Assembly (NCBI GenBank): GCA_002086835.1
Contig: MVIG01000012.1
Span: 1-64,000 of the forward strand
Length of the DNA: 64,000 nucleotides
Direction: 5' to 3'
Source: Mycolicibacterium porcinum
GTDB taxonomy: Bacteria; Actinomycetota; Actinomycetes; Mycobacteriales; Mycobacteriaceae
The notes under the pieces: generated by a model
What the model saw: the letters and a program-made list of their open reading frames with translations, nothing else
What the model was told of the DNA's origin: nothing
Database searches by the model: none
In this document: positions 18,701-31,592 of the stretch, one piece after another
Numbering within the stretch: position 1 is the stretch's first letter
Layout of the letters: each line of letters starts with the position of its first letter
Made by a program: the position numbers and the translations under genes

Positions 18701-20472
18701 CGGCAACGCACACCGGCCGCCCGGGCCCGGGCCACCACCTGCATCGACAGGATGCTGTCGCCGCCCAGATCGAGGAACGAGTCGTCGACACCGACCCGGT
18801 CCACACCCAGCACCTGGGCGAAGATATCGGCGAGGATCTCCTCGACGGGATTGCTCGGCGCGCGGTAACCGGCTCCGGCACTGCGATATTCGGGTGCCGG
18901 GAGGGCACGCTTGTCGAGCTTGCCGTTGACCGTCAGCGGGAACGCGTCCACCACCACCACCGCGGCGGGCACCATGTAGGCCGGCAGCCGCTTGGCCAGT
19001 GCCGAACGCATCTGGGCCGGATCGGCGGTCCCGGTGACGTAACCGACCAGTCGTTTGTCTCCCGGACGGTCCTCGCGGGCGATCACCACGGCCTGGGTCA
19101 CGCCGTCCAGCCCGGCGAGGGCGGCCTGCACCTCACCCAGTTCGATGCGGTAGCCGCGGATCTTCACCTGCTCGTCGACGCGGCCGAGATATTGCAGCTG
19201 TCCGTCTTCGCCCCACCTGACCAGATCGCCGGTGCGGTACATGACGCTGCCCGGCGCATCCGTCCCGCCGAACGGGCAGGCCACGAAACGTGTTGCGGTG
19301 AGTCCCGGCCGGCGCGCATATCCGACCGCCACCCCGGCACCCGCCACGTACAGCTCCCCGACGACACCTTCGGCCGCAGGCCGGAGCCACTGGTCGAGCA
19401 CGAACAACGCCGCGCCGGGGACCGGGGAGCCGATCGGCACGGCCGCGCCTGCCGTCTCAGACTTCGACAACGGCGAGCTCATCGCCGCATAGATGGTGGC
19501 CTCCGTCGGCCCGTAGGCGTTGATCATCACCCGGCCCGGGGCCCACCGGTCCACCAACTCGGTCGGGCAGGCCTCGCCCGCCACCACCAATGTGGTCGAT
19601 TCCAGCCGCTCCGGTGAGAGCATGCCCGCCGCCGAAGGAGTCAGGCACAGCACGCTCACCTTTTCGGTGAGCAGCAGGCTGTGCAGGTCATCCGGCGAAC
19701 TGGCGGCGGATTCGGGCACGACCACCAGTCGTCCGCCGTGCAGCAGGGCGCCCCAGATCTCCCACACCGAGACGTCGAAGACCAGCGAATGCCATTGCGA
19801 CCACGCCTGTCCCGGCTCAGCGGGGAGATCGGCATGGAGGTGTTCCACCAGCGAAGTCACGTTGCGGTGGGTCACCGCAACCGCCTTCGGCACGCCGGTG
19901 GTGCCCGACGTATAGGTCATGTAGGCCAGGTCGTCCGGTTGCGGACCCGGCAGCGCACCGCACGGCTGACTCCCGATCGCGGGATCGTCGACGCCGACCA
20001 CCGGTACCTCGCCACGGTCCAGCCGGTCACGCAGCTCCGTGGTGCTGACGGCGACGACGGGCGCCGCATCGGTCAGCATGAACGCGATGCGGTCGTCGGG
20101 ATGCGCGGGGTCGATCGGCAGGTAGGCGGCCCCGGTCTTGAGCACCGCCAGGATCGAGATGATGGCCTCGGCCGAGCGGGAAATCAGCAGTGCGACGGTT
20201 TCACCCGGCCCGGCACCATGATCGGCCAGCAGGTGGGCCAGCCGGTTCGACTCGTCGTCGAGCTCGCGATAGCTCCACGATCGGTCTCCGCAGACCAGCG
20301 CCACGGACTCCGGGGCACGGTCCACCTGCGCGCTGAACAGCACGGGGATCGTGACCGGGTCGGATGCCGGCCGGCTCAGCACCGATCGGTTACCCCAGTC
20401 ATCGAGCCGGTCGTGCTCATCGTCGTCGAGAAGATCGAAGGACAACAGCGTCCGGCTGGCGTCGATGCTCAT
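12733..20472 (-). CDS. mps2: Mps2: GPL nonribosomal peptide synthetase, modules 3 (A-PCP-E) and 4 (C-A-PCP-R)
   Basis: A 2579-residue NRPS. Approximate order: A3 37-525, PCP3 with carrier Ser near 572 ([10 protein letters not shown]), epimerase ~620-1090 ([10 protein letters not shown]), condensation ~1095-1525 (HHIVIDGWS), A4 ~1545-2030, PCP4 Ser near 2079 (LGGDSISAM), and reductase ~2170-2579 with [11 protein letters not shown] and YxxxK (YGNSK). Both A domains share the same pocket (FDVSVWEIW..., [17 protein letters not shown]), as expected if both load alanine. The epimerase gives D-Ala, and the NAD(P)H-dependent reductase releases the C-terminal residue as alaninol. The ORF opens with an A domain: its condensation partner is the last domain of Mps1. 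The start ATG overlaps the mps1 stop (ATGA at 20469-20472). Confidence 0.97.
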   Translation of the reverse strand: MSIDASRTLLSFDLLDDDEHDRLDDWGNRSVLSRPASDPVTIPVLFSAQVDRAPESVALVCGDRSWSYRELDDESNRLAHLLADHGAGPGETVALLISRSAEAIISILAVLKTGAAYLPIDPAHPDDRIAFMLTDAAPVVAVSTTELRDRLDRGEVPVVGVDDPAIGSQPCGALPGPQPDDLAYMTYTSGTTGVPKAVAVTHRNVTSLVEHLHADLPAEPGQAWSQWHSLVFDVSVWEIWGALLHGGRLVVVPESAASSPDDLHSLLLTEKVSVLCLTPSAAGMLSPERLESTTLVVAGEACPTELVDRWAPGRVMINAYGPTEATIYAAMSSPLSKSETAGAAVPIGSPVPGAALFVLDQWLRPAAEGVVGELYVAGAGVAVGYARRPGLTATRFVACPFGGTDAPGSVMYRTGDLVRWGEDGQLQYLGRVDEQVKIRGYRIELGEVQAALAGLDGVTQAVVIAREDRPGDKRLVGYVTGTADPAQMRSALAKRLPAYMVPAAVVVVDAFPLTVNGKLDKRALPAPEYRSAGAGYRAPSNPVEEILADIFAQVLGVDRVGVDDSFLDLGGDSILSMQVVARARAAGVRCRPRDIFVEQTVAGVAQVSVFADPEHAVVDEGIGPVSATPIMRWLRDVQGPIDQFNQTVVLRAPDGVSEDEAVVMVQELLDRHATLRMLAETDADGEWSLRVPDKGAVDARDCMSVVEELSDDALVAALTQLDPAGGSVLQALWVPATGQLVLMIHHLAVDGVSWRILLEDLNIAWAQHHSGQPVQLPQGGTSFARWSHLLTEHAADANVVKHADAWRKVLEVPASLPPVRPDVDTYASAGQLSVDLDVETTRALLGPVPAAFHAGVQDILLIAFGLAWAEYLGTGSLPISFDVEGHGRSEDLGGAELDSDVDLSRTVGWFTTKYPVALATPELPWAQVISGDAELGSIIKEAKEQLRALPDDLTYGMLRYLNPDVELEGADPTIGFNYLGRIAGGMADLGEELWRIDQDALSTTGVVSEVPMPLMHTVELNAGTMDTDAGPSLQAAWTWAPSVVDRDQVDRLSRLWFQALKGICAHVNSGGGGLTPSDVLPAQLTQRQIDELELEYAVADVLPLTPVQQGLLFHSTFARGRGAHDDVYAVQLDITIAGVVDQHRLRDAVHAVVARHPNLAARFCGQFGEPVQAIPAEPVMAWRYLDLRGDDRISDDEVRSLCDAERAAVCDLGERPTFRAALIRTAGDGHRLVLTFHHIVIDGWSLPILLREIFASYFGQRLPAPASYRNFVSWLADQDRDAAREAWRNVLEGFETPTLVAPPVEPGPRGIQTYHVPAETTRALSELARTQRTTVATVLQAGWAQLLMWLTGQHDVAFGTAVSGRPADLAGADSMVGLLINTVPVRARTTATTTVAELLDQLQRAHNDTLEHEHLALTEIHHLAGHEQLFDTLFLYESYPIDTSAFLGVQELAITEFNNREYNHYPLSVMALPGHELGLRLEFDSDVFDSAQIDALVERFQRLLVDMTVDPGRRVSAMDVLESSEHDRLDVWSHREILTQPVTAPVSIPEMFNRQVERDPGAPALTFGDHSLTYDELDEEARRLANLLALMGAGPGQTVALLAPRSDQAIVAILAVLKTGAAYLPIDPAVPATRLEFMLADAAPIIAITTSELRSRLEGTQVQIVEVDDPAVESAGLIYPTTDLLPPAADDVAYLIYTSGTTGTPKGVAITHGNVTQVLERLHPDLPAGPGQVWSQWHSLVFDVSVWEIWGALLHGAHLVIVPESVAGSPHDLHDLLVAEGVTVLYQTPSAVGMLSPEGLEHTTLVVAGEACPSDVVDRWAPGRVMINAYGPTEATIYGAMSAPLSAGAAGGAVPIGSPVPSGATFVLDEWLRPVSAGVVGELYLAGRGVGVGYLNRSGLTASRFVACPFGGADAPGQVMYRTGDLVKWAEDGQLHYLGRADEQVKIRGYRIELGEIQAALADLDGVTQAAVVAREDRPGDKRLVGYITGNADPTQLRKELGERLPAYMVPVAIVVLDVLPLTVNGKLDRRALPAPEYRDAARYRAPATPAEHTLAGIYAQVLGLDRVGIDDSFFDLGGDSISAMRAIAAINTAFDAALAVSTLFEKPSVAALSVLLTSEAGSDVAATPTGVSFASVHGDVNGEVYASDLTLDKFIDAATLRTARALPRPNGQVQTVLLTGATGFLGRYLLLDWLQRMRRVDDTLICLVRADSDEEARRRLESTFDTDPVLLRHFRELAAGRLEVIAGDKGQPNLGLDEERWRQLAERVDLIVDSAAFVNSVLPYRELFGPNVVGTAELIRFALTTKLKPYNFVSTSDVGRQIEPSKFTEDADIRLASPVRTVDAGYANGYGNSKWAGEVLLREAHDLCRLPVAVFRSGMILADPKYAGQLNLSDTVSRMVLSIVATGVAPESFYRLGEDGRRQRAHFDGLPVNFVAEAITTLGWEVARAASAGFETYHVMNPHDDGIGIDTYIDWLSEAGYPIERVADFGEWLQRFETGLRALPERQRQNSVLQMLTLLRQQTPDLRAPEPTQGSFAPADRFRAAVRRAKVGAANDIPRVTPEVIVKYVTDLQLLGML

Positions 20473-23400
20473 GACTGTTCCCTCCTGTCGGCGGTCATGG
20501 CGTCTAGTACCCGCCGGAACCGCTCGACCAATCGCCTGATTCGGGCCGAATCGAAGACGTCAGAATCAAATTCGACGCGTAGGCCTAGTTCATGGCCTGG
20601 AACCGCCTGCACCGACAGCGGGTAATGGTTGTACTCGCGATTGGTGAAACCGGTGATCGTCAGGTCGTCCACACCCGAGAGCGCAGCGGTGTCGATCGGA
20701 TAGTTCTCGTAGACGAACACGGTGTCGAACAGCTGGTCGTGACCGGTGGCGCGATGAATCTCGTGCAGCGCCAGGTGCTGATGATCCAGCGTGTCGTTGT
20801 AGGCACCCTGCAGTTCGGCCAGCAGGCTCGCCACGGTGGTGGCCGGGGTGATGCTGGCCCGCACCGGCACCGTGTTGATCAGCAGCCCGACCATCGTCTC
20901 GGCCCCGGTCAGATCGGCCGGCCGGCCGGAGACCGCGGTACCGAATGCGACGTCGCGCTGGCCGGTCAGCCACATCAGCAGCTGCGCCCAGGCGGCCTGC
21001 AGCACCGTGCTGACGGTGGTGTGGCAGGTACGGGCCAGATCGCCGAGAGCCTGAGTGGTATCGGCTGACAGCTGGAACGATTCGACGCCGCGCGGGCCGA
21101 GGGCCGCCTGACCCGGGGTGCCGACCAGCGTCGGGGTTTCGAACCCGTCAAAAACCTTGCGCCACGCCGTCTGTGCGGCGCTGATGTCCTGCTCGGCCAG
21201 CCACGTGACGAATCGCCGGTACGGAACGGGGGCCGGCAGCCGCGCGCCGAGGTAGCCGGCGAAGATCTCCTGCAGCAGGATCGGCTTCGACCAGCCGTCG
21301 AGCACGATGTGGTGGTTGGTGAGCACGAATCGGTGCTCATCGTCGGCGGTGCGGATCAGTGCCGCCCGGAACGGGGGCTCATCGCCCAGGCCGCTGACCC
21401 GGGCCCGCTCCGCAGCGCTGAACCGCTGCACCCGCTGTTCCACATCGCCGTCCGCGTCACCCGTGAGATCCAGGTACTGCCATGCCAGCGCCGGATCTGC
21501 CGGCAGGATCTGCACCGGAACGCCGAAGTCCTCGTAGAAGCGCGCGACCACGTTCGGCCGCCGGGCGATCACGTCCTGCACGGCATCGCGCAGCCGGTCC
21601 GGATCCAGCGCACCGGCGACGGTGATGTCCAGCTGCACCGCGTACAGGTCGTCGCCGCCGCCCGCTTCGGTGTGGAACAACAGGCCCTGCTGCAACGGTG
21701 TCAGCGGCAACACGTCGGCGATCGCGAATTCGTCTTGCAACTCGTCGATCTGGGGCTGGGTCAACTGCGCCGGGGCGAGGTCCGACGGGGTCAGCCCGCC
21801 TCCTCCCTGCCGGACATGAGCACAGATCCCGGCCAGCGCCTCGAACCAGAGCCGGCTGAACCGGGCGACCTGCTCCTCGTCGAGGACCGAGGACGCCCAG
21901 GTCCACGTGGCGTGCAGGCTCGGGCCGCCACCGGTGCCGGAGTCCAGCACTCCTGCGTTGAGCTCCATGGTGTGTCCCAGCGGGGTGTCCACCGCCGTGG
22001 CCGACGCGGTGATCGACACCGCCTGCTGATCGATTCGCCACAGTTCGTCGGACAGCTCGCCGGCCCCGGCGCCGAGCCGGCCGAGGTAGTTGAAGCTGAA
22101 GGCCGGGTCCGGCCCGTCAAGCTCCACCTCGGAATTGAGGTATCGCAGCAGCCCGTAGGTCAGGCCGTCGGGCAGAGCCCGGAGCTGTTCCTTGGCGGCC
22201 TTGACGACCCCGCCCAGCGCCGTGGCACCCGAAGTCACCTCGTCCCATGGCAGTTCGCCCGGGCTGAGCGCGACCGGGTACTTGCTGGTGAACCAGCCGA
22301 CGGTGCGTGACAGGTCGATGTCGCCGGTGAGCTCTTCCGCCCTGCCGTGGCCTTCGACGTCGATGGTGATCGGCCCGCGCTCGCCGCCAACGAATTCCGC
22401 GGCCGCCAGACCGAAGGCGATCAACAGGATGTCCTGCACACCGGCGTGAAATGCCGCCGGAACGTCACCGAGCAATTGCCGGGTGGTGTCGGCGTCGAGC
22501 TCCACCGACAGCTGCCCGGCGTCGGCATAGGTGTCGACCGCCGGTTGTACCGCGGGCAACGCCGGCGGAATCGCCGTCACCGCGCGCCAAGCCCCGGCCA
22601 GCCCCACCACCGCCGGGCTGTGGGCGTGCTCGTCGAGCACCGCGGACCAGCGGGCGAACGACGTCCTCGGCGCCGGCAATTCCACCTCCTGGCCGATGCG
22701 ATGCTGAGCCCAGGCGATGTTCAAGTCTTCCAACAGAATTCGCCAGGACACCGCGTCGACGGCCAGGTGATGGATCATCAGCGCCAGGGTTCCGGTGCCG
22801 GGTACCCACAGTGCCGTCAGCACCGCGCCTGCCCCGGGGTTCAACCGTGACCGCGCCGCGCGCAGGGCCTCGTCGGACAGTTCGTCGACGATCTGCACAC
22901 ACGCGGCGGCATCCACCGCGCCGCTCTCGGGTACGACCGGGGACCAGCCGCCGGACGCAGTGGTCTCGGCGCGCAACCGCAGCATGGCGTGCCGGTCCAG
23001 CAGTGCCTGCAGCAGGGCCACCACATCGGCCTCGGTCACTGGGTCGGGGGCCCGCAGAACCACTGTCTGGTTGAATTCGTCTACCGGACCGTCGATTTCG
23101 TGGAGCCAGCGCATGATGGGGGTGGCCACGACCGGACCCACGCCCTCGTCGACCACCGTGTCCTGACCGTCCGCGGAGACCACCTGGGCCAGCCGGGCCA
23201 CCGTCTGTTCGACCAGGACGTCGCGCGGACGGCACACCAGGCCCGCCGCCCGGGCCCTGGCCACCACCTGCATCGACGAGATGCTGTCCCCGCCGAGGTC
23301 GAAGAACGAATCGTCGACGCCGACCCGCTCGACACCGAGCACCTGGGCGTAGATGCCGGCCAGAATCTGTTCGACGGCGTCGTGCGGCGCCCGATACTGA

Positions 23401-26400
23401 TCGGCGTCCTGATACTCCGGCGCAGGCAGGGCCCGGGTGTCGAGTTTGCCGTTCACGGTGAGCGGCAACGCATCCAACACCACCACGGCAGTCGGGACCA
23501 TGTACGCCGGGAGGCGTTCGGTCAGCGCGGCGCGCGCCGCGGCGGGGTCCGCCGATCCGGTCACGTATCCGACGAGTCGCTTGTCCCCGGGGCGGTCCTC
23601 ACGGGCGATCACCGCGGCCTGCTGCACGCCGTCGAGCGCGGCCAGCGCGGCCTGGACCTCACCGAGTTCGATGCGGTAGCCGCGGATCTTCACCTGCTTG
23701 TCCGCCCGGCCCTCGTACCGCAACTGCCCGTCGGCACCCCACCGCACCAGATCTCCGGTGCGGTACATCCGCTGTCCGGGCGCTCCGAACGGGCACGCCA
23801 CGAACCGGGTCGACGACAAGTCCGGACGGCCCACGTAACCAGCCGCCAGACCGGCACCGGCCACGTACAGCTCGCCGACGACCCCCACCGGAACCTGACG
23901 CATCCACTCGTCCAGCACGAAGAAGGCCAGATGTTCCAGCGGTACTCCGATCGGGCTGGAGTTGCTGTCCACATCCGCGCCGCCGATCTCGCGGTACGAG
24001 GCGTGAACCGTCGTCTCGGTGATGCCGTACATGTTGATCATCCGCGGGGTGCCGGGATGGCTCCGCAGCCACCCCGAAAGCCGTTGCGGCTCAAGTGCTT
24101 CACCGCCGAACACCACGGTCTGCAGCTCAAGCTGCCGCCCCAGCTCGGGTGCCAGCGCGTCGGCGGTCTGCAGTGCGTAGAACGCCGACGGCGTTTGGCT
24201 CAGGACATTGACCCGCTCGCTGACCAGCAGGGCGTGCAGGTCTTCGGGCGAGCGGACCACAGAGTCCGGGACGACCAGCAGGCGGCCACCGGACAGCAGC
24301 GGCCCCCAGATCTCCCAGACCGAGTAGTCGAAGGCCAGCGAGTGGCATTGACTCCAGACCCGCCCCACGGCCAGTTCGGCGCCGAGCGCCTCCAGCAGCC
24401 TGGTGACGTTGCGGTGGGTGACCGCCACCCCTTTCGGCGCGCCGGTGGTTCCCGACGTGTAGATGATGTAGGCGATGTCGTCGGGTGCCGCGAGCCGCGG
24501 ATCGTCGACAACGGCGCCGGGCTGGGACCCGGCCGCCGGATTGTCGATCTCGAGGATCGGCACACCGGACGGCTCCAGCCGGTCACGCAGTTCCGCTGTG
24601 GTGAGCGCCACCACCGGTGCGGCATCGGCCAGCATGAACTCGATGCGGGCATCGGGATGCGCCGGGTCGATCGGCACGTACGCGGCTCCGGTCTTCACCA
24701 CCGCGAGGATCGCGACGATGGCCTGCGCATCGCGGGGAAGCAGCATGGCGACCCGTTGTCCCGGCCGGGCTCCCGTTCGGGACAGCGACTGCGCCAACAG
24801 GTTCGACGCCTCGTCGAGCTCGCCGTAGGTCATGGACCGGGCGTCGGAGGTCAGTGCCACCGCGTTCGGGTCACGGGCCACCTGCTCGGCGAACAGCTGC
24901 GGGATCGACACCGGCTCGGTGTCCGGCCGGGTCAGGACGGCGCGGTTGCCCCAGCTGTCCAGTCGGTCGTGCTCCCCGGCGTTGAGCAGATCGATCGACG
25001 CCAGCCGCCGGTCCGGATCGGCGGCCATCGTCTCGAGCACGTGCCGCATCCGATCGGCCAGGGCCGCAACGTCGTCGGTGCCGAAAACGCCGCTGTCGAA
25101 TTCGATACGAAGCCCGAGCTCGTCACCCGGCATCGCCACCACCGACAACGGGTAGTGGTTGTACTCGCGACTGGTGAAGTCGGTGATACCCAGTTCCTGT
25201 GCGCCCACCAGCGCCTTGGTATCGATCGGGTAGTTCTCGTAGACGAAGAGCGTGTCGAACAGGCGGTCGTGGCCCGCCACTCGATGGATCTCGGCGAGTG
25301 CCAGGTGCTCGTGCTCGACAGTGTCGTTGTGCACCCGCTGCAGCTGATCCAGCAGATCGGCCACGGTGCTGGCGGCGGTGATCTTCGCCCGGACCGGCAC
25401 GGTGTTGATCAGCAGGCCCACGATGGCGTCCGCGCCGGGCAGGTCCACCGGGCGCCCGGATACCGCCGTGCCGAAAACCACGTCGCGCTGGCCGGTCAGT
25501 GCCATCAGCACCTGTGCCCAGGCGGCCTGCAGCACGGTGTTGACCGTGGTGTGCTGTGAGCGCGCCAGCTCGGTGAGGGCCCGGGTGGTCTCGGCAGGCA
25601 GGCGATAGGACTCGACTCCCCGCTTGCCCGCCGGTGTCGGTGGCCCGACCAGGGTGGGGTTCTCGAATCCGGCCAGGGCGTCACGCCACACCACCTTCGC
25701 CGCGGTGTGATCCTGGCCCACGAGCCAGCTGACGAAGTTGCGATACGAGGCGGGCGCGGGCAACCGGTGCCCGGAGTATCCGGCGAAGATCTCCTGCAGC
25801 AGGATCGGCAAGGACCAGCCGTCGATCACGATGTGGTGGATGGTGAGGACGAGTTTGTGCTGGGCGTCGCCGGTGCGCAGCAGTGCGGCCCGGAAGGTCG
25901 GCTGCCCGGCCAGATCGCAGACGGCGCTGCGTTCGGCAGCGCAGACCTGCTCGATCCGCTCGCCGACATCGCTTGCGGCACCTGGTATCTCGACGTATTG
26001 CCAGGCGGTGACCGGATCGGCCGCGAGCACCTGTACCGGCTCGCCGAACTCGTCGTGGAACCGGGCTGCCAGGTTGGGATGGCGGGCGATGACGCCGCCC
26101 ACCGCTCGCCGCAACCGCTCGGGGTCGAGCTCGCCGGTGACGGTGACCGCCAGTTGCACCGCATACACGTCCTCGCCGACGGTCTCGGCGTCGTCGGCGA
26201 AGCTGGACTGGAAGAGCAGCCCCTTCTGCAGCGGCGTCAGGGGAAGGACATCGGCGACGCGGTACCGGCCGGTCAGCTCGTCGATTTGTTTCTGGGTCAG
26301 TTGCACCGGAACGACGTCCGACGGGGTGAGCCCACCGCCGCCGGATTGCACGTGGGCACAGATCCCGGACAGCGCCTCGAACCACAGCCGGCTGAGCCGG

Positions 26401-29400
26401 TCGACCTGCTCGCGGCTGAGCACCGAGGGGGCCCACATCCAATTGGCCTGCAGTTGCGGACCGGTCGGGGTGTCGAGGGTGCCCGCGTTGAGTTCGACGC
26501 TGTGGGCCAGCGCCATGGGAATCGCGGATGCCACGTCGGTCATCGACAAGTTGTCCTGGCTGATCCGCCACAGGTCCTCGGACAGGTCGGCCGCACCGGC
26601 GCCGAGCCTGCCGAGGTAGTTGAAGCCGACTGTCGGATCGGTTCCGCCCAGCTCCACGTCCGGGTTCAGGTAACGCAGCAGCCCATAGGTCAAGCCGTCC
26701 GGCAGTGCGCGCAGCTGTTCCTTCGCCGCCTTGATCACCGGGCCGAGGGCCGCGCCACCACCGGCGACGTGTACCCAGGACACCTGGCCCGCCGCCAGTG
26801 CCACGGGGTATTTGGCGGTGAACCAGCCCACGGTGCGGGACAGGTCGACGTTGGGCGCCAAATCCTCGGCGCGCCCGTGACCTTCGACGTCGATGCCGAT
26901 CGGCGCAGCGCCGGCGCCGGTGCCGGAGAATTCGGCCCAGGCCAGTCCGAAGGCGATCAGCAGGATGTCCTGCACGCCGGCGTGAAATGCCGCGGGGACC
27001 TCCCCCAGCAGCATCCGGGTGGTCGCTTCGTCCAAGGTCACGGTCAGGCGCCCGGCGCCGGCGTACGTGTCCAGCTCCGGCTGTACCGCGGGCAGCGCGG
27101 CCGGGGTCGTCGCGATCCTGCGCCAGGTATCGGCATGCCTGACGACATCGGCGTCCCGCGCGCGTTCGGCGAGTAGCTCGGACCAGCCGGCGAACGACGT
27201 GCCGCCGGCAGGCAGTGCCACCGGCTGGCCACTGCTGTGCTGTGCCCAGGCGATGTTCAAGTCTTCCAACAGGATTCGCCATGACACCCCGTCGACCGCC
27301 AGATGGTGGACCAGCAGGGCCAGTTGGTTGGTGTTGTCGGCCCACAGGGCATGCACCATCGCGCCGGCGGCGGGGTTGAGCCGCTCCCGCGCGGCGCGCA
27401 CCGCTTCTTCGGACAGTTCTCCGACGGCGGTCAGGCAGTCGGCTGCGCTGACCGTGCCCTTGTCCGGCACGGTCAACGTCCAGTCACCGCTGCCGTCGGT
27501 TCCGTTTCGCCCTGTCGGGCCCGTGCCCTCGGCCCGCAGCCGCAATGTCGCGTGCCGATCCAGCAGGGCCTGCACGAGAATCTCGGCGTCGGCCCGGGTC
27601 ACTCCGGCCGGCGCCTGGATCACCAGGGTCTGGTTGAACTGGTCGATGCGGCCCGGCACGCCCTGCAGCCACTGCATGATCGGCGTCGGGTCCACCGCGC
27701 CGATGCCCTCGTCGATGACGGCCTCGCCACCGGCGAGCTTGGCCACGCCACCCAGCCGGGCCACCGTCTGCTCCACGAAGATGTCACGCGGACGGCACCA
27801 CACACCGGCGGCCCGGGCGCGGGCCACCACCTGCATCGACAGGATGCTGTCGCCACCCAGGTCGAAGAACGAATCGTCGACACCCACCCGGTCCAGGCCG
27901 AGCACCTGAGCGTAGATGCCGGCCAGAATCTCCTCGACGGGAGTGCCGGGAGCCCGGTATTCGGCTGCGCCGCTTTGGTATTCGGGTGCCGGCAACGCAC
28001 GGGTGTCGAGCTTGTTGTTGGCCGTCAGAGGCATCGCGGCGAGCACCACCACCGCGGCCGGGACCATGTAGGGCGGAAGCTGATCTGCCAGTTGAGCCCG
28101 GGCTTCGACGGGGTCGACGGTGCCGGTGACGTACCCGACGAGTCTTTTGTCGCCGACGCGATCCTCTCGGGCGATCACCGCGGCGTGTTCCACCCCGGCC
28201 ACCCGGGCCAGCGCGGAGCGCACCTCGCCGAGTTCGATGCGGTAGCCGCGGATCTTGACCTGCTCGTCGGCACGGCCCAGATACTGCAGCTGTCCGTCCT
28301 CGCCCCAACGCACCAGATCGCCGGTGCGGTACATCCGCTGCCCCGACACCCCACCGAAGGGGCACGCCACGAACCTCGAGGCCGTCAGATCCGGCCTGCC
28401 GATGTATCCGCACGCGACGCCGTCGCCGGCCACGTACAACTCGCCGACCACGCCGGTCGGCACCGGCTGCATCCAGGTGTCCAGGACGAACAGGGCCGCA
28501 CCGGGCACGGGTGAGCCGATCGGAACGACGGGTCCCGTCGCTCCGGCTTGCAGTGGTGCGCTCATCGCCGCACAGATGGTGGTCTCGGTCGGGCCGTAGG
28601 CATCGAACATCACCCGGCCGCCCGCCGCCCAGCGATCCACCAGCTCGGTCGGGCAGGCCTCGCCGGCCACCACCAGCACCGCGGATTCCAGATCGTCGGG
28701 GGACAGCATCGCCACCGCGGACGGGGTCTGGGTGAAGACCGAGACCCCTTCGGCGACCAGCAGTCGATGGAAGTCCTCGGGGGATCCGGCCACCGATTCG
28801 GGCACCACCACCAGACGGCCGCCCCGCAACAGGGCGTGCCCGATCTCCCACACCGAGGCGTCGAACCCCAGCGAGTGGCACAACGGCCACACCGCTCGCC
28901 GCGGCAGGCTGGCATCCAGCGAGATCATCAGCTGCGTCAGGTTGTGATGGGTGACCGCCACGCCCTTGGGGGTGCCGGTCGTGCCCGACGTGTAGATGAC
29001 GTACGCGATGTCGGCAGGAGCAGGCGCAGGCAAGGGGGTGCCGGGCTGAGCCTCGATCGCCGGATCGTCGACCTCGATGACGACACCGCGGTAGCCGTCG
29101 AGTCGTGACCGCAGTTTCGCCGTGGTGAGCGCCGCGATCGGTGCCGCATCAGTGAGGATGAACTCCGTCCGCGATGCGGGCACGGCCGGGTCGATCGGCA
29201 GATACGCCGCGCCGGTCTTGAGTATCGCCAGCATTCCGATGACCGCCTGGGCCGACCGGTTCGAGAACAACGCCACCCGCTCGCCCGGTCGCGCCCCATG
29301 GGCCGCCAGCAGATGTGCCAACCGATTCGCCGCCTCGTCGAGCTCGCGGTAGGTCAGCGTGCGGCCTTCGAAGGTCAGCGCCGGGGCATCGGGTGCGGCG

Positions 29401-30794
29401 GCCACCTGGTCGGTGAACAACTCCGGTATCGAGACCGGTGCCGCGGCGGGCTTGGCGAGAACCGCCTGATTGCCGATATCGGTCAGCTCGGCGACTTCCT
29501 CCCGGGCCAGCAGGTCCAACGACGACAGCGGCCGCTGCGGGTCGGCGGCCATCTCCACCAGGACTCGTTGGATGCGGTCGGCCAGATCGGCCACTTCGAA
29601 GTCCGCGAATGGGCGCCCGGTGCCGGCGGTGCTCAGGAAGAGCTGGTCACTGGCGCCGATGAAGAACAGACCGAAGTGCCCCATCGGGCCGTGGTTGGTG
29701 TAGGAGACAGTGACGGGAGCGCCTGCCAGATCCAGGGTGAGCCGGGACGGGATGAAGTTGATCGCCACCCGATTCGACGCCTGCCGGGAGCCACCGTTGA
29801 GGGTGTGCACGGGAAAACGTTGGTGCTGCAGTAGTTCTCGGATGCGCGAATCGACGTGTTGGCAGAACTCGGCGACCGTCCAGTCCGGTGGGGTCTTCAG
29901 CACCAACGGCACCACCCCGGCAAGCATGGCCGGCAGGGTCTTCGACTCCGGGGTCACGCGCCTGCTGACCGGGAAGTCGAGCGCCACCTCTGAGGCGTTG
30001 GCGGTCCAGGCGCGGACCAGAAGTGCGCACGCCGCAGTGGTGACGGAGTATCGACGGACCCGCAGACTCTTGGACAGTTCCTTTATGTGCCCGACCGCGG
30101 CCCGGTCGACCTCGACCGAAGCAGACGGCGCGTACGCGTCCCGCCCGTCGGCGGCCCGGGGCAGGCCCTGGTCGACGCCCCCTTCGGGCGGCAGGTTCTC
30201 CTGCCAGTAGGCGAGGTCATCCTGAAAACTCTGGGACGCTTGGTATTCCGTTTCGCAGTCGACCAAATCCTGTAGCGATCCGAAGTACGCGGGCGGCACG
30301 GGATCCCCCGCGACCAGCGCTGTATAGATCGTGGCGATCCGACGGCTGACCAGAGCCATGCCCAGGCCGTCGACCGAGATGTGATGTCCCAGACCGAACA
30401 GGTAGTACTCAGCCTCTTGGGTCCTGAACAAGGCGAACTTCACCAGCTGACCGCTGAGCGGCAGTGGCGTGTGCTGAATCGCCGAGGCGAGTTCGCGGAC
30501 TTTCTGTGTCGGGTCGACGCAGTCCCTGACGTCGTGGAACACCAACTCCAGGTCGGAGTAATCGATTGCCTTCTGGAAGACCTGTCCGTCCACGTCGAAG
30601 ACTGCCGCCCTGGCGGGCTCCGCCTCTTGGAGGGCCTGCCGGATCGCCAGCTCGAGGAGGTCGCGCTGCACGGCCCCGTCAATTCGCCCGAGCAGGCCGA
30701 GTTGCCACTCGGTGCCGGCGAGGCCACTTTCCTGTGACAGCCAGATATCCAACTGACCACGGGAAAGGGGCAGTGCTCTGCCCGCAGGTTCCAT
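20469..30794 (-). CDS. mps1: Mps1: GPL nonribosomal peptide synthetase, modules 1-2 plus condensation domain of module 3
   Basis: A 3441-residue NRPS. Order: acyl-accepting C1 (HHISVDG at 137-143), A1 ~455-960, PCP1 Ser ~982, E1 ~1025-1498, C2 ~1500-1940, A2 ~1950-2465, PCP2 Ser ~2502, E2 ~2548-3010, C3 ~3015-3440. The A1 pocket (FDASVWE; T in [23 protein letters not shown]) reproduces the GrsA phenylalanine code nearly exactly. The A2 pocket ([24 protein letters not shown]) resembles the threonine code DFWNIGMVHK. With an epimerase in each module this gives acyl-D-Phe-D-alloThr, the start of the GPL peptide. ATG 30794 ([15 protein letters not shown]) fits the start of the C domain; in-frame sequence up to 30998 would overlap mbtH. 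Confidence 0.97.
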   Translation of the reverse strand: MEPAGRALPLSRGQLDIWLSQESGLAGTEWQLGLLGRIDGAVQRDLLELAIRQALQEAEPARAAVFDVDGQVFQKAIDYSDLELVFHDVRDCVDPTQKVRELASAIQHTPLPLSGQLVKFALFRTQEAEYYLFGLGHHISVDGLGMALVSRRIATIYTALVAGDPVPPAYFGSLQDLVDCETEYQASQSFQDDLAYWQENLPPEGGVDQGLPRAADGRDAYAPSASVEVDRAAVGHIKELSKSLRVRRYSVTTAACALLVRAWTANASEVALDFPVSRRVTPESKTLPAMLAGVVPLVLKTPPDWTVAEFCQHVDSRIRELLQHQRFPVHTLNGGSRQASNRVAINFIPSRLTLDLAGAPVTVSYTNHGPMGHFGLFFIGASDQLFLSTAGTGRPFADFEVADLADRIQRVLVEMAADPQRPLSSLDLLAREEVAELTDIGNQAVLAKPAAAPVSIPELFTDQVAAAPDAPALTFEGRTLTYRELDEAANRLAHLLAAHGARPGERVALFSNRSAQAVIGMLAILKTGAAYLPIDPAVPASRTEFILTDAAPIAALTTAKLRSRLDGYRGVVIEVDDPAIEAQPGTPLPAPAPADIAYVIYTSGTTGTPKGVAVTHHNLTQLMISLDASLPRRAVWPLCHSLGFDASVWEIGHALLRGGRLVVVPESVAGSPEDFHRLLVAEGVSVFTQTPSAVAMLSPDDLESAVLVVAGEACPTELVDRWAAGGRVMFDAYGPTETTICAAMSAPLQAGATGPVVPIGSPVPGAALFVLDTWMQPVPTGVVGELYVAGDGVACGYIGRPDLTASRFVACPFGGVSGQRMYRTGDLVRWGEDGQLQYLGRADEQVKIRGYRIELGEVRSALARVAGVEHAAVIAREDRVGDKRLVGYVTGTVDPVEARAQLADQLPPYMVPAAVVVLAAMPLTANNKLDTRALPAPEYQSGAAEYRAPGTPVEEILAGIYAQVLGLDRVGVDDSFFDLGGDSILSMQVVARARAAGVWCRPRDIFVEQTVARLGGVAKLAGGEAVIDEGIGAVDPTPIMQWLQGVPGRIDQFNQTLVIQAPAGVTRADAEILVQALLDRHATLRLRAEGTGPTGRNGTDGSGDWTLTVPDKGTVSAADCLTAVGELSEEAVRAARERLNPAAGAMVHALWADNTNQLALLVHHLAVDGVSWRILLEDLNIAWAQHSSGQPVALPAGGTSFAGWSELLAERARDADVVRHADTWRRIATTPAALPAVQPELDTYAGAGRLTVTLDEATTRMLLGEVPAAFHAGVQDILLIAFGLAWAEFSGTGAGAAPIGIDVEGHGRAEDLAPNVDLSRTVGWFTAKYPVALAAGQVSWVHVAGGGAALGPVIKAAKEQLRALPDGLTYGLLRYLNPDVELGGTDPTVGFNYLGRLGAGAADLSEDLWRISQDNLSMTDVASAIPMALAHSVELNAGTLDTPTGPQLQANWMWAPSVLSREQVDRLSRLWFEALSGICAHVQSGGGGLTPSDVVPVQLTQKQIDELTGRYRVADVLPLTPLQKGLLFQSSFADDAETVGEDVYAVQLAVTVTGELDPERLRRAVGGVIARHPNLAARFHDEFGEPVQVLAADPVTAWQYVEIPGAASDVGERIEQVCAAERSAVCDLAGQPTFRAALLRTGDAQHKLVLTIHHIVIDGWSLPILLQEIFAGYSGHRLPAPASYRNFVSWLVGQDHTAAKVVWRDALAGFENPTLVGPPTPAGKRGVESYRLPAETTRALTELARSQHTTVNTVLQAAWAQVLMALTGQRDVVFGTAVSGRPVDLPGADAIVGLLINTVPVRAKITAASTVADLLDQLQRVHNDTVEHEHLALAEIHRVAGHDRLFDTLFVYENYPIDTKALVGAQELGITDFTSREYNHYPLSVVAMPGDELGLRIEFDSGVFGTDDVAALADRMRHVLETMAADPDRRLASIDLLNAGEHDRLDSWGNRAVLTRPDTEPVSIPQLFAEQVARDPNAVALTSDARSMTYGELDEASNLLAQSLSRTGARPGQRVAMLLPRDAQAIVAILAVVKTGAAYVPIDPAHPDARIEFMLADAAPVVALTTAELRDRLEPSGVPILEIDNPAAGSQPGAVVDDPRLAAPDDIAYIIYTSGTTGAPKGVAVTHRNVTRLLEALGAELAVGRVWSQCHSLAFDYSVWEIWGPLLSGGRLLVVPDSVVRSPEDLHALLVSERVNVLSQTPSAFYALQTADALAPELGRQLELQTVVFGGEALEPQRLSGWLRSHPGTPRMINMYGITETTVHASYREIGGADVDSNSSPIGVPLEHLAFFVLDEWMRQVPVGVVGELYVAGAGLAAGYVGRPDLSSTRFVACPFGAPGQRMYRTGDLVRWGADGQLRYEGRADKQVKIRGYRIELGEVQAALAALDGVQQAAVIAREDRPGDKRLVGYVTGSADPAAARAALTERLPAYMVPTAVVVLDALPLTVNGKLDTRALPAPEYQDADQYRAPHDAVEQILAGIYAQVLGVERVGVDDSFFDLGGDSISSMQVVARARAAGLVCRPRDVLVEQTVARLAQVVSADGQDTVVDEGVGPVVATPIMRWLHEIDGPVDEFNQTVVLRAPDPVTEADVVALLQALLDRHAMLRLRAETTASGGWSPVVPESGAVDAAACVQIVDELSDEALRAARSRLNPGAGAVLTALWVPGTGTLALMIHHLAVDAVSWRILLEDLNIAWAQHRIGQEVELPAPRTSFARWSAVLDEHAHSPAVVGLAGAWRAVTAIPPALPAVQPAVDTYADAGQLSVELDADTTRQLLGDVPAAFHAGVQDILLIAFGLAAAEFVGGERGPITIDVEGHGRAEELTGDIDLSRTVGWFTSKYPVALSPGELPWDEVTSGATALGGVVKAAKEQLRALPDGLTYGLLRYLNSEVELDGPDPAFSFNYLGRLGAGAGELSDELWRIDQQAVSITASATAVDTPLGHTMELNAGVLDSGTGGGPSLHATWTWASSVLDEEQVARFSRLWFEALAGICAHVRQGGGGLTPSDLAPAQLTQPQIDELQDEFAIADVLPLTPLQQGLLFHTEAGGGDDLYAVQLDITVAGALDPDRLRDAVQDVIARRPNVVARFYEDFGVPVQILPADPALAWQYLDLTGDADGDVEQRVQRFSAAERARVSGLGDEPPFRAALIRTADDEHRFVLTNHHIVLDGWSKPILLQEIFAGYLGARLPAPVPYRRFVTWLAEQDISAAQTAWRKVFDGFETPTLVGTPGQAALGPRGVESFQLSADTTQALGDLARTCHTTVSTVLQAAWAQLLMWLTGQRDVAFGTAVSGRPADLTGAETMVGLLINTVPVRASITPATTVASLLAELQGAYNDTLDHQHLALHEIHRATGHDQLFDTVFVYENYPIDTAALSGVDDLTITGFTNREYNHYPLSVQAVPGHELGLRVEFDSDVFDSARIRRLVERFRRVLDAMTADRREQS

Positions 30795-30819
30795 TATGTA
30801 TTCACTTCCCACTGGCGAC

Positions 30820-31050
30820 TTAGCGCTGAATAGACCCGTCCCGCGCCAACCGCTCACGCAGGCTCTTCGGTCGGATATCCGTCCAATTCTGCTCAATGAA
30901 CTCCAAGCAGGCAGAACGGTTCGCTTCGCCGTAGACAACCCGCCACCCTGCGGGCACGTCGGCAAAGCTCGGCCACAAGCTGTGCTGCTCCTCGTCATTG
31001 ATCAAGACATAGAAGCTGCCGTTGTCGTCGTCGAACGGGTTGATGCTCAC
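30820..31050 (-). CDS. mbtH: MbtH-like NRPS activator protein
   Basis: A 76-residue MbtH family protein: [20 protein letters not shown], then [12 protein letters not shown] and [13 protein letters not shown], containing the conserved Ser, Trp and Pro positions. MbtH proteins bind adenylation domains and are needed for their folding or activity. The start is GTG 31050 with GGAG 4 bp upstream; the longer frame to 31152 adds non-family sequence. First gene of the NRPS operon, 25 bp before mps1, as in other GPL loci. Confidence 0.96.
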   Translation of the reverse strand: MSINPFDDDNGSFYVLINDEEQHSLWPSFADVPAGWRVVYGEANRSACLEFIEQNWTDIRPKSLRERLARDGSIQR

Positions 31051-31592
31051 GTTTCTCCAGGTTGGTCGGTGACTTCGCAAAGATATCGCAAACATACGGG
31101 AGCCTGCATCGCGCGGTTCCCGATTTTCTGGAAGTCCAAACCGCGAAGCCAAATAGCGAACTTCAGCTAGATGCTCTACACAGTTAGCTATTCTTTCAAT
31201 ATCACCCGCTTTCGTGAGGTCATCCCTTTTGACGAAAGCGTCAAGATATTGCGTATTCAGCCAGATTAGGACTTTCGTGTGGTCTTACCGCCCAGTAACC
31301 ATTCAGGGAACTGGAATTTCCACACAATTGCAATCACAGCAACCAAATAGGCCGTGTATGCAAATGGAATATCGGTCGCCAGTGGTTGAATTCAAATATT
31401 CAGCGGCGTGGGCTGGCGATTAACTGAAACATCATGATCACGAGAATGTCCCAGCCCATGGGGCCGAGTTCCTGACCGGATCAAGATTGCCATCCATGAC
31501 GCGCCGGGGAGTTCCGGCGGGCGCGCACGAGCCACGAGCGCGCTCCGACCGCAACCCGGCGCCGGGAAGCACAGCTACAGCAATGCAGCGAA
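31051..31592. promoter_or_regulatory. AT-rich region upstream of the mbtH-mps operon
   Basis: No gene of its own. By eye GC is about 45% over 31,080-31,440, against nearly 70% in the flanking genes. It must hold the promoter of mbtH-mps1-mps2-gap. It contains an 8-bp inverted repeat GCTTTCGT (31208-31215) / ACGAAAGC (31232-31239), a possible operator. In M. smegmatis the mps operon is repressed by the AT-binding nucleoid protein Lsr2 (established), so this is a natural Lsr2 target (inference). Promoter boxes could not be assigned with certainty. Confidence 0.5.

Noticed and set aside
12786..30275. Many long plus-strand ORFs (up to ~850 residues) opposite mps1 and mps2
   Set aside because: They are mirror frames of high-GC coding sequence, rich in Arg, Gly, His and Gln with no domain pattern; the minus strand encodes intact NRPS domains throughout.
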